Part shown: positions 54,976-64,000 of the stretch, piece by piece
Position numbering within the stretch: position 1 is the first letter of the stretch
How the letters are laid out: each line of letters begins with the position of its first letter
DNA from: Cycas panzhihuaensis
Lineage: Eukaryota > Cycadophyta
Direction of reading: 5' to 3'
Assembly (NCBI GenBank): GCA_023213395.1
Contig: CM041465.1
Coordinates: 88,853,741 to 88,917,740, forward strand
DNA length: 64,000 nt
Translations under genes and position numbers: made by a program
Notes under the pieces: model-generated
Database searches by the model: none
What the model saw: only the letters and a program-made list of their open reading frames with translations
What the model was told of the DNA's origin: nothing

Positions 54976-57240
54976 TTGTCGATGCAACTCTTCAACAAAT
55001 TAGAGAGTGAAGATAGTTGCAAGCCATTACTATCAAAGGCTAGATGGATCCAAATGTTGTAGTAGCTTCAACAATCGAACTATGGCAGGTGGCAGCTAGA
55101 GTGAGAAAGAGAGGATCACACGAAATCATAGCTCAGGGGATGGCACAAGGATATCAACATAGATGACAAGCAATCAACGTATCATCACTGAATGATAAGC
55201 AAATGTATGTCAAATGGCCAGCATATGACATGCTCGAGTGAGTAGGAGCTCGAGTGAGTAGGAAGAGGTTGCATGACAATGATGAGCTCTGGGCAAAATA
55301 ATCAACAAGAACCTATGATAAGATGACATGCGAACAACAAATTAGAGATACTGAACAGAGGATGGATCATGGCACTCACGAGTAGCCCAAGCATGAACAA
55401 ATTATGGCAAATACACTACGATAAATCAATGTGCCACATCTACACAATAACGAATCTTGCAATGAATCTTCGTCAAAGGCAACATTTACTGATTTATAAG
55501 TGCTACCCTTGATTTTCTAAGTGTTGGAAACAGAGAAATTAGATTTGAGTCATTGTTGTTTTCTCGTTCTTTGTTTGTTGGAATCGATTTTAGGGGCACA
55601 CAACAGGGCTCTAATACTAGTTTACGGTGAGCCCATTCCAATATCATATTTAGATCAAAACATATATCAATTAATATTCAAAAAATATAAACAATGTATG
55701 ATAATATCATATGATCAATCCTCTTTGTGGCAAAGGTTTCTCCAAGGCACCAAAATGCCACGATGGCATTAAGCCATTGTTCAAATGTGACAAAATAATA
55801 ATTCCAAAATATTATAATAAATTATTAGGGATCCCTTATTTATAGCCATAAGTTAGAGCCTATTTGGAGCCAACTTCACATGCCTAATTGAGCTAACTTG
55901 ATATTAATATAATTAAGCTTGTAATTATTTATTTTGAGCCAACTTCCCATTAGGCTTGTGACAAGAGATGTCAAGTTGAATAGAAAATTTGAATGGCAAT
56001 CTTTAGATCTATTATACATTGACTCTCCCAAACTTAGTGTTGCCATTTGACATAGAGGCAAAAGCACCAAAATATGCATTGGGTGTGGTGTTGGCACAAA
56101 AGGGTGGCCCCATTGCATATCATCCGATGACCTTCCTAGGGGTAATGATGAAATAAAACACCTAAGGCAAGGACTTATATAGTGCAAGCAATCAAGTACT
56201 AGTAGTTAAGTTACCAAAATTCTAGTTTCCTTGATGCTTTCACTTTTTACAAACTCCCAGACACTAACAAAAATTCCTAAGAACATTTACAAAGATGTTT
56301 CCTAGGCAATTTTCAATTTGAAAACATGTTCTCAGTTGTGTTTACCACCCAAAAATGCTAAGGGTGGAAGCTACATGGTAGGTGGGCCCCACACACTATT
56401 ACTATCCCTAACTACTAAATATTAAAAATAACATAAACCGTTGAATACATAATGAATTTCATAATTGAGTTTATTTCATATCGCATGCTCTATAATCTAT
56501 AGGTATACGTTTTGTTTTCTAGATGCATAATTTAATATAATTTTGATGTGTAAAATTTTCATATTTTTTTAAAGCCCTAGACATTTCTACATTTTCTAAC
56601 TTTTGAAATTTGGGTTTTTTCCATTTCTATTTTTATTTTCAACTTCCTAACAACTTAGATTGGAGTCATAATCTCCTTACAAAGAAGACAATCATTGACT
56701 CAAACAACAATCCTCATCAATTCTTACACATATGGACAAGGCTTGACGAACGTCAACATGTTAATTGAATGCAATACTTAACGCAATTTCAACTTGTTAT
56801 TGGGTATAACAAAGGGGCTACTAATAAAGAAGTGGATTGCACGAATCACCCTCACATGCCCTCTCTATTGTCTACATTGGAAACTAAAGGATTTGAATCC
56901 AATGTTCAAAGGAGAACTATACATAGCATGCCAAAACTTGGATTTTAGTAGCATAGTAGCAAACTTAGAAATCCCCATCCATTCTAACAAAGGAGTAGCA
57001 TGAGGATTTTCATATGTCAGATGGAATATTATACAGGTTGTTATCATTACGTGTACCTTCAAGCAACCTACAATAAGAGTTGGAGGAAGCACATCATATG
57101 AGAGTTCTACAGCACTTGAAGTGCAAAAACAAAATTGCAACATTTGTAACAATATTTGTATTGGCTAAATATATTGCAAGACATGGAGAGATATATCCAA
57201 GCTTGATCTCCATGTTATGTCACCAATTAATCAAAAGCTA
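54976..57240. other. Intergenic, no recognisable gene
   Basis: The plus strand near 54990-55450 has a short-word, protein-like but stop-ridden sequence. AT content rises in 56340-56650. I found no LTR pair, host exon or RNA gene here. Confidence 0.45.
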
Positions 57241-57249
57241 GGTAAGTAT

Positions 57250-57600
57250 TAACCATTGCTTGTAACTAATTCCATATGGGAGTTGATTTATATGGACTTC
57301 ACCATTGATTTGCCAACCACCCCAATTAGTAAGGATTATTGTTGATCAATGTAATAATATGATAGTCTTGGTATCGTTTAAGAAGTTTATTATGGCCAAA
57401 CAAGCAACCAAGTTATTTTCCATCATTTGTGGATTTGTTTTGGACTTTCTTTTGCCCATAATTTCAAATAGGGACAACAAATTCCTAAATGTCTTCTACA
57501 CAACTTGTAGGGATTGGTGGGCACAAAACTAAAAATATCTTAATATGTCCATCCTCAAGCAAACAAGTAGTTTGAAGTGGCAAAACAAATAATGGTCAAT
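57250..57600 (+). pseudogene. Plus-strand gypsy integrase fragment
   Basis: The plus strand reads NSIWELIYMDFTIDLPTTPI (about 57265-57325), equivalent to SxWExISMDFITGLP with the first catalytic Asp in MDF. Then the frame 57305-57532 gives NNMIVLVSFKKFIMAKQATK, LPIISNRDNKFLNVFYTTCR (the SDRDxKF block with the second Asp) and DWWAQN; ISNR has N in place of D of the usual DRD start. A shift leads to a VHPQANKQFEVANR-like segment (about 57545-57590). It is an isolated, inactive fragment on the opposite strand to its neighbours. Confidence 0.75.
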
Positions 57601-59183
57601 AATAAATATCCTCACATGTTGATCAACTCTATCATTTATCATGTACCATAGATATACTATATCTTGCATTTCTTAGAGGTAGGTACTTTAGGTTTAATTT
57701 AGCATGTTTGTAACATGAGTGGTCTCCACTGACTTTATGTACTTTTAGGTCATGGACCCTCACTGTGTGATTATTGTCCTCATAAGCCCAAGTACATGTA
57801 ATGCCAAATGAGCTAAGGGCCACAAAATAAGGTAAATTAGACAATAAGTTAGCTAAATTAGTCAATTTAGGTATGGGTTATCAGAAATTCTTGTCAAGTT
57901 TTTGTAACCAATATTTAGTTACAAGCTTCTTGTAATCAATAGTTGCATGTAACTACCCCTACCTCTCGCCTTATAAAGAGAGGAGAGGCACACTTTTTGT
58001 AGACATAGAGGATATAGTGATAATATAAAGAATACGGAGGAGGAATTGATGGCAAATGCATATGTACATACACTCATTTTCAATTCCTGAAAATAGGAGC
58101 ATCGCCTCCAATTTATGAGCTCCTCTCATAGCATGCCATCTCATATGTGTTTGTAGTACTTCTCATATATGTTTGCAACCACATCCAAGACATTGGCAGA
58201 CTCCAACAACTCAACACAATCTACTTGCAACCACCTCATTACTCACATCCGCAATCTAGTGACAAAATTTGCATTCTAATACCACTTTGTAATGGCCCTT
58301 CTCTAGGAGGACACTATATAGTAGCCTCCTAGACTACCTAAGTTCAAGATTTTACCTGCAACAAACCATAAGATTTGCAAGTAACATGTTGTGCTAGCAG
58401 TATAAAGAATTATGTGATTACATGTACTCCATATGATAATAATATGTAGATAGTATACCTCTAGTAAACAAGAACATATACATATTCTAGCTCTATCTCC
58501 CAAGCATGCAATAGCATATAAACAAGTATTTATCTATAACTAAAATAAACATGACATGATATCAAGAGAACATTGACATAAACTAGAACATAAAAACTTA
58601 TCTCTTATGGAGAAAAATCTAGATTGCTCATAGGGGATTCACCACCTGGCCAACCAAAAACTCCTCTTGAGAATCCACCTCCAAGTTGAGGCACATGAAA
58701 TGAACGAAGAAGTACCAACAGATGGACTCCAAACTATCATCTCATCCCCGAAACATCACAACAAACGATAATATTTCAATAGACAACTTGACAACCATAC
58801 AAAAGTTCGGCAAAAATAAGAGCAACTACATATCACATGCATGCAATGTAGAACTGTTAAAATTTGAATAATAATAGGAATGGAGAACTAATCATGGCAG
58901 GATTAAAATGTCAATTAATATGAAATTACTTTAACATAACTGAAATAAATCTCACGCTAAAGTCATCTCTTATTAAATTTTACAATGCACTGTACATGCA
59001 TAAATACAACTCTAAAACAAAATCTAAATTCTAACTAATCAACATATGTGATGTGAAAGTTGTAACCCCCAATGACTCATCACTCACATAAACATTAAAA
59101 TAAATCTAAACTTAATATAATAAAAAACTTAAAGGGAGACCCATAACTCAAAGTTATGAGCTAAAAATAAACATTCATATTAA
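57601..59183. other. Non-coding, possible LTR remnant
   Basis: Downstream of the integrase fragment, TCGCCTTATAAAGAGAGG (about 57967-57985) looks like a TATA box with a purine-rich start region, as in a 3' LTR of that element. The segment TTCTAATACCACTTTGTAATGGCC (about 58276-58300, quoted in part) resembles a decayed primer site next to a minus-strand LTR end. No partner copies were found. Confidence 0.35.
57971..57978 (+). promoter_or_regulatory. Putative TATA box of an LTR remnant
   Basis: TTATAAAG in GCCTTATAAAGAGAGG. Position about 370 bp after the integrase fragment fits the U3 end of a 3' LTR; weak. Confidence 0.3.
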
Positions 59184-59185
59184 TA

Positions 59186-59198
59186 CTCCTTCTTAATG
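59186..59198 (-). promoter_or_regulatory. E11 polypurine tract
   Basis: The minus strand reads CATTAAGAAGGAG, similar to the ATTAAGAGAGGG tract of E6. Confidence 0.6.
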
Positions 59199-59204
59199 TT
59201 TATT

Positions 59205-59960
59205 TCATCTTTTCTAACACCTAAACCATCCCTAAAAGTTTAGAATCTATTACATGCTAATAATTTAGTGAAGATGTCAGTCAATTATTCTTTTGTCAGC
59301 TTGAACATCATCTCAATCATACCTTTTTGAATCAATTCTCAAATAGAGTGATGGTGCACCTCAATATGTTTGGTGCAAGTGCGAAATACCAAATTTTTTG
59401 CAATCTTCAAAGTATTATGATTGTCACAATACAAGATAGTTGGTTCCAATTGCAGTAGTCCCATGTCCTCCAAAATCTGACATAACCAAACGGCTTCAAT
59501 AGCTGCTATAATTGCAGCCTTATACTCTGTTTCAGTCGAGAATAAAGCAACATTTGATTACTTTTTACTGCTCCAAGTGATGATAGATGAACCCAAACTA
59601 AAACAGTATCCAAAAATTGATCTTCTATTATCTGCATGTCCGGCCCAATCGAAATCTGTGAATCCTATCAACTTGAAATTGTCATTATGCTAGAATTTAA
59701 GTCCATATTCAATTGTCCCTTTCAAGTATTCGAGGATCCTCTTTGCAAATTTCCAATGACTTTATTTTTGCACAGTCATAAATCTAGACACCATTCTAAG
59801 TGCCAAAAAATATATCAAGTCTGGTAGTAATCACATATATTAGACTTCCCACCAATTACTTGTACAATGTTGAATCAACATTTGCTCCACCATCTTCCGT
59901 TGTTAATCTAGAACCTGTCTCCATGGAGGCAAGTGCAAGTTTACAATCATTCATTCTAAA
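59205..59960 (-). pseudogene. E11 RNase H
   Basis: The minus strand includes TGSRLTTEDGGANVDSTLYK-like (about 59870-59930), LYKXLVGSLIYVITTRLDIS-like (about 59810-59870), ILKGTIEYGLKF (about 59690-59730), DWAGHADNRRSIFGYCFSLG (about 59590-59660, with the DWAG block), ALFSTETEYKAAIIAAIEAV (about 59490-59550, catalytic Glu) and CDNHNTLKIAKNLVFRTCTK (about 59370-59430). It ends LTDIFTKLL near 59265. Full set of blocks in frame-shifted pieces; RNase H removes RNA from the hybrid. Confidence 0.9.
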
Positions 59961-59961
59961 T

Positions 59962-60760
59962 TTACTTCTCAAGTGTACTTCGCCTGCAAGATGAATACAT
60001 GCTCAAGCCTTTGCCATACTTCCACACCAAATAAGTAGTGTAAATTCCTAGATCTGTCATCTCAAAGAAATGACTAAGATCTACCTTCACGTTTGATATC
60101 ATATCGATATCATTACCTATGATCAGTACATTGTCAATATACAATACCACAAACATGATTTTATATTTTTCTACTTTGATGTATAAATTTGAGTCAGCTA
60201 GAGATCTCTCAAATCCATTCTTCAAAAAATATTAATCAATCTTTTCATACTGGGCTCTAGGAGCCTGTTTCAGCTTGAACAAGACCTTCCTGAGTCGACA
60301 TACAAAATGCTCATGAGCTTTTTCAACAAAGCCAAGTGGCTACTCCATGCAGACTCCTTTGTTTAAATCCCCATTCAAAAATGCACTCTTTACGTCCATC
60401 TGTTGTAGTTGCCAATTGAATTGTGCAACTATTGCCAAAATGAAACAAATGGTATTCATCTTTGCAATAAGAGCAAATGTCTCTTGGTAGTCAATCCCTT
60501 CTTGTTGCTTGAAGCCTTTCACTACAAGTACAGCTTTGTATCTATCTCTGCATCCGTTCGATTTGAACTTCTTCCTGTAGATCCATTTACATCCAATTGC
60601 ATTCTTGCTAGTAGGCAATTTGACCAAATCCCATATGTGGTTCTTCCTATAGATCCATTTGCATCCAATTGCATGCTTACTAGTAGGCAATTTGACCAAA
60701 TCCCATATGTGGTTCTTCCTAACAGCTTAGATCTTAGTCTCCATAGCATCATTTCACTTC
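59962..60760 (-). pseudogene. E11 reverse transcriptase with 24-codon tandem duplication
   Basis: The frame 60340-60699 encodes two copies of the segment DLVKLPTSKNAIGCKWIYRK in a row, then FKSNGCRDRYKAVLVVKGFK, QQEGIDYQETFALIAKM and QMDVKSAFLNGDLNKGVCME. The frame 59962-60225 gives RSLADSNLYIKVEKYKIMFV and the active-site region VLYIDNVLIIGNDIDMISNV: the second Asp of YxDD is Asn. The region between (60230-60340) holds HFVCRLRKVLFKLKQAPRAQ. The order is standard copia RT, but the duplicated fingers segment and YIDN would disable it. Confidence 0.92.
60577..60720 (-). repeat. 72-bp in-frame tandem duplication inside E11 RT
   Basis: Copy 1 is 60577-60648 and copy 2 60649-60720; both start (G/A)TAGATCCATTT and end GTGGTTCTTCCT on the plus strand, differing at a handful of positions. 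The 72-bp period keeps the reading frame (24 codons). Confidence 0.93.
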
Positions 60761-61180
60761 TACTCTTTGACAGCTTCTTCAATTGTAGATGGTTCATTTG
60801 CATCTAATACACGTGGTATAAGAGCTATGCTCACCTGTTCAAAAGTTTGCATCTTTGACTTCCACTTTCTCTCAGAATCAAGTAACAACTTCTTAGCATC
60901 CTTCATAGTTTTTGAATACCATTTTGGAAGCTTCTTCTTCAATGATGAAGGTGAAGGATTAGACAATTTCTCTGGCTTTGGCTTCTGCTTAGAATTAGCT
61001 TTTGGAAACTAAAAGGATTCTAATTCTACTTCTTCACCAATAACAAGCGGCTCATATTCAAGTTTAACAAGACCACATGAAGAACTACATTCAGGCAACT
61101 CCTCTACCTGATCCTCAACCTCAACTGAATTAACATCTTGTGTCTCATCTTCCTAAAAGATTACATCACGAGTTGTATGA
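60760..61180 (-). pseudogene. E11 integrase-RT linker
   Basis: The minus strand has a Ser/Lys/Glu-rich linker (PSSLKKKLPKWYSKTMKDAK, then EDQVEELPECSSSCGLVKLE, about 61060-61120) ending in NEPSTIEEAVKE (about 60770-60805) before RT. This type of segment is usual between copia integrase and RT. Confidence 0.75.
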
Positions 61181-62000
61181 ACTTTTCGAGTTGATAACTT
61201 ATATACTCCATATGCTTTGCTTTCCTTAGAGTATCCAACAAGGATGCACTTCATGCTTTTATCTTCTAACTTTCGTCATTTTTCCTTGGGAATATGCACG
61301 TATACATTACACCCAAAGATTCTCAGATGACTTACAGTTGGTTTCCTACCTAACCAAGCCTCCTCAGGTGTTATGTTCCTAATAGCCCTTGTAGTTCTTC
61401 TATTCATCATATATGTAGTTGTGTTTACAACTTCTGCCCATAAGAAATCTGTAACATCCTTGCCTTTCATCATCACTTTGGCTTTTCCAACCAAAGTTTT
61501 GTTCATCCGCTCGACAACTTCATTCTCGAGGCGATAGGCGAGTAAACTACCTCTTAATTCCATAATCCTTGCAGAACTATGTGAATTCATTCCAAATGTT
61601 CTCTCCACTATTGTCAATTCATAGGACCTTGACCTTCTGACCACTTTCACTCTCCACCAACTTCTTAAACTATTTGAAGTAAGCGAAGGCTCATGATTTT
61701 TTTCTCAGTGGAAAAACCCAAACTTTCATTGAAATTTGTCAATGAAAGTGATGAAATATCTCGCTCCACCTAGTGAGATGATAGGCATTGGTCCACAAAT
61801 GTCTCAGTGAACCAATTCTAACTTTTCTCTTGCTCTTCATGCTTTCTTCTTCAAAAATGGCTTTTTGTGTTGCCTATCAAATACAAAATTCACATAAACA
61901 AACTTTGTTGTTAATCATAGGAAGATCATGCACCATTTTTTACTTGTGCATTAGTTAGAGACTAGAGTAGTTCAAATGACCCACTCTTTCATGCCATAAC
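61180..62000 (-). pseudogene. E11 integrase
   Basis: The frame 61276-61650 gives the core with ENEVVERMNKTLVGKAKVMM (catalytic Glu), DVTDFLWAEVVNTTTYMMNR and EEAWLGRKPTVSHLRIFGCN. Lower, DKSMKCILVGYSKESKAYGV-like (about 61200-61265). Above 61650 are the FITFIDKFQ.. and KLVHxxxCGPMPIISLGGAR-like blocks (about 61740-61810), and the pre-integrase ERVGHLNYSSL (about 61955-61995). The pieces are in different frames. The catalytic Glu block is ERMNKT, where PQQNGVAERKN is shortened. Confidence 0.88.
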
Positions 62001-62299
62001 CTTTGTTTAGCCGATACAACAAGGGACGTTGTCTGTACATAAGAGTGTCCTTACAATTTATACATATTATTCTCTCCAAGTCTTATGGCTACAACCTTGT
62101 TCTGTTTATCTCGAACAATGCACTATCCTCAAGCAAACATTGTAGTCATATCTTGTTATTCAATTTCATCAACTAAAATAAGATTTGCCTTTAGATTTAA
62201 TACGTGCAAAACATTTTCCAAGTGTTGTTGATCACCATTCGACAAAATAAATGGTACCTTTCCAATTCCAACAACGTCCATTTCGGTCATCCCTAATGG

Positions 62300-62460
62300 T
62301 TACTTTCGATTCACCTACCACATCTCAAAGAAACCAATCCAACCTTCTAGTCATATGTGATGCACCAGAATCAATGGATCATATATCATGTACATCATAA
62401 CCCATTTCATATGCAGCAAGAAGCAGCCGTGTTATAATCATAACAAGTGTCTCCTCTATT
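62300..62460 (-). pseudogene. E11 protease
   Basis: The minus strand gives VHDIWSIDSGASHMTRRLDW (about 62325-62385), the copia protease active site with intact DSG; HHM of the usual SHHMT lost one residue. The rest of the domain is decayed. Confidence 0.75.
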
Positions 62461-62559
62461 GAATCCATAACATGACCACATTGTCCAGGTGGTCATTGTT
62501 ACTACTTTTGTTGTTTGGGTTGATTTTGAGGCTACAAAGAGCGTTGTTGTCACTGTCAT

Positions 62560-63343
62560 TCCCAACAATCCTTTTTTATATGACCTAGCCTCCCACAACA
62601 ATAACATTTAGGCCTGTATTGTCCCTTTGAAGTTCCCGATTTGCACTTTTGAACTACACTTTGAAATAAAGGGCTTCTTCCCTTTCGATTTAGATATGAG
62701 TGCTCCAGATGACTCGCTATGCATGTGTTTCAATTCCTACTCATGTGCCACAAGTAGGGATTCCAAAAAAACAATTGTCATAGTGGACAATTTATCTACC
62801 AGGGTTAATGTGGTTGTGAAGTTCTTATACTGGAGTGGTAGACTCCTTTGTATGCAAGCAATGATTTCTGAATCAGGAATCACCTCCCCATTTGTCAACA
62901 ATTGATCCTAAATTGACCACACATTATGCATGTGTTCCATCATATTTCCAATCATCTTCAAAGTGTACAGCTGACTTCGTAGGTTCAAGGCTCTCACGTC
63001 GTCCTTTGTGCTCAAACAGGTTCACAACCGTGTCCCACATATGTTTCGATGTAATAATGCCCTTGATGTTTAAAATGGTGCTGCCACTAATTGACACGCT
63101 GACAAAACCAAAAGTTATATGCATCTTCTATTGGTATTCAGCATTAAAAGTAACATCGTTAGTCGACTTAGTTTCAAACACAGTAAACTCCGTAGCATCT
63201 TTACCTCTGACTAATTTGTTTACACACTTCCAGAGATCATTTAAATGAAAGAAACTAAACATATGATGTTTCCAAATAGTATAATTTTCATGACCTATGA
63301 GTTTTTCTATGATTGTACCCATTATGCTTCCTCCACTAGCCAT
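62560..63343 (-). pseudogene. E11 Gag with zinc knuckle
   Basis: The start MASGGSIMGTIIEKLIGHEN (Met at 63343-63341 inside the frame 63128-63370) is followed by YTIWKHHMFSFFHLNDLWKC. The frame 62924-63124 gives INLKGIITSKHMWDTVVNLF-type sequence with FEHKGRRESLEPTKSAVHFE, then helices to about 62640. The zinc knuckle CYCCGRLGHIKKDC (about 62575-62618) fits CX2CX4HX4C perfectly. Single frameshifts between blocks; otherwise close to complete. Confidence 0.9.
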
Positions 63344-64000
63344 TTTAAGCCAAAAACTGACAAAAGACAACTAAAAAGTAACTAAACAAGCACATAAATA
63401 AAGTAAGAAGGCTGTGAAAGTCTTCAGTCTATACACAGTTAACTGGTATGAGTGAATTTACTATCTCGATCTACTCATAGGTAGCCGAAATATCACAAAA
63501 AATGCAAAATATTGATTTTTCACCAAAATTTTGTACTGAAGTGTTGCATATGATTGTTGTCACATCGTAGATCTTGAAAAATCAAGCATTGTGGTATATT
63601 TATTTGTCCAGAACGGACTTTGGATCATCCTATAATGAACATGGCTCCTAAAATACCACATGAACGAGGCTAGTTGGCTGGCAGCATCAGTGTGAACCTC
63701 AAAATTAAACCTAGTTCAGTCTAATGTAGCCCAAACATTAGAAATTTAAAAATAAACTTTAGCCAAAGTTTATTTGAGAATATTCTCCACCAAACATTCC
63801 CCCAATGGCATCAGCAATGAACAAATCCTCCTCAAAATCAATTTTCTTAGAATTAGAACCGTTTTTTCCAAAAATAACTTTGTCACTACATTGTCAACCT
63901 TTCAACGATCACAATGATAGGTTAGTGACAAGGCTTTCATGGCAACAATGATGATTGGGCATGAAAAAGCGGTTGTCCTCCTCCTCTATCCAAGTTTGAT
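63344..64000 (-). other. E11 upstream region, with possible LTR end at 63801
   Basis: On the minus strand CCATTGGGGGAA (63802-63813) followed by TGTTTGGTGGAG looks like a purine tract plus LTR start at 63801, so 63344-63801 may be an LTR. Whether it belongs to E11 or to another copia element beyond the window cannot be decided. A frame above it (FEEDLFIADAIGGMFGGE about 63775-63830) spans the junction. Confidence 0.4.
63750..63775. repeat. Perfect inverted repeat, 11-bp arms
   Basis: AAATAAACTTT, loop AGCC, AAAGTTTATTT. It lies within the possible LTR, about 25 bases from its start. Confidence 0.8.

Larger units (their letters stand above)
59184..63343 (-). mobile_element. E11: Ty1-copia element (coding part), LTRs not resolved
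   Basis: The minus strand from 63343 (Gag start) to about 59205 encodes Gag, zinc knuckle, protease, integrase, RT and RNase H in copia order. At the 3' end a purine tract CATTAAGAAGGAG (59186-59198) is followed by TATTAATATGAATG, a possible LTR start with TG mutated. I could not find the partner LTR upstream of Gag, nor a primer site, in 63344-64000. Coding decay is milder than in E6 but there are frame changes and stops, plus a catalytic-site change in RT. Confidence 0.9.

Noticed and set aside
57971-58300. Complete LTR of the plus-strand gypsy fragment
   Set aside because: A TATA box is present but no second copy, purine tract or CA end could be shown.
60409-60807. 132-codon plus-strand open frame
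   Set aside because: Antisense of the E11 RT, and lengthened only by the 72-bp duplication.

Overview
The window looks like gene-poor nuclear DNA of a seed plant. It is AT-rich, has no operon-like gene packing, and is dominated by old, broken, nested LTR retrotransposons of the Ty1-copia and Ty3-gypsy (chromovirus) superfamilies, with primer sites matching plant initiator-tRNA-Met and one plant-specific host gene remnant, a type-B cytokinin response regulator. The density, age and nesting of the elements resemble a large gymnosperm (conifer-like) genome, but that taxonomic guess is inference. No rRNA, tRNA, CRISPR or bacterial feature was seen. Only one host gene can be recognised, and it is broken.

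Left third (1-20218): a truncated copia pol (1-1180, minus) abuts a gypsy gag remnant (about 1240-1860, minus). A 2.4-kb non-autonomous copia element E1 (4083-6526, plus) follows. The response-regulator remnant lies at 9624-10598 (minus): three exons with good splice junctions but two frameshifts. Then come E2, a 3-kb non-autonomous LTR element (11556-14508, minus) carrying unidentified open frames, and E3, a complete-length but decayed copia element (14685-20218, plus).

Middle (20219-37312): a plus-strand gypsy remnant E4 (LTR-like stretch near 21385-21790, gag tail and RT at 22276-24480) ends at E5, a chromovirus on the minus strand (24534-37312). E5 was itself hit twice inside its RT: by copia element E6 (27263-32395, minus) and by a small gag-only LTR element E7 (32599-34624, plus). 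E5 pol reading resumes after each insert.

Right part (37313-64000): chromovirus E8 (39455-50623, minus) has a second chromovirus E9 (43874-49357, minus) inserted in its gag, flanked by a perfect TGTTC target duplication. Next is E10 (50823-54975, minus), a gypsy element that lost RT through integrase and carries two tandem-repeat arrays in its leader. A plus-strand gypsy integrase remnant lies at 57250-57600. Copia element E11 (about 59184-63343, minus) has an in-frame 24-codon duplication and a mutated RT active site. Retroelement enzymes normally act together: Gag packages RNA, protease cuts the polyprotein, RT/RNase H copies it, and integrase inserts it. Here none of the pol genes is intact, so present movement would need helper elements. 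The most unusual shared signal is a conserved CCTCGCCTCGAAGAGG-like motif in seven LTR copies from four gypsy elements.
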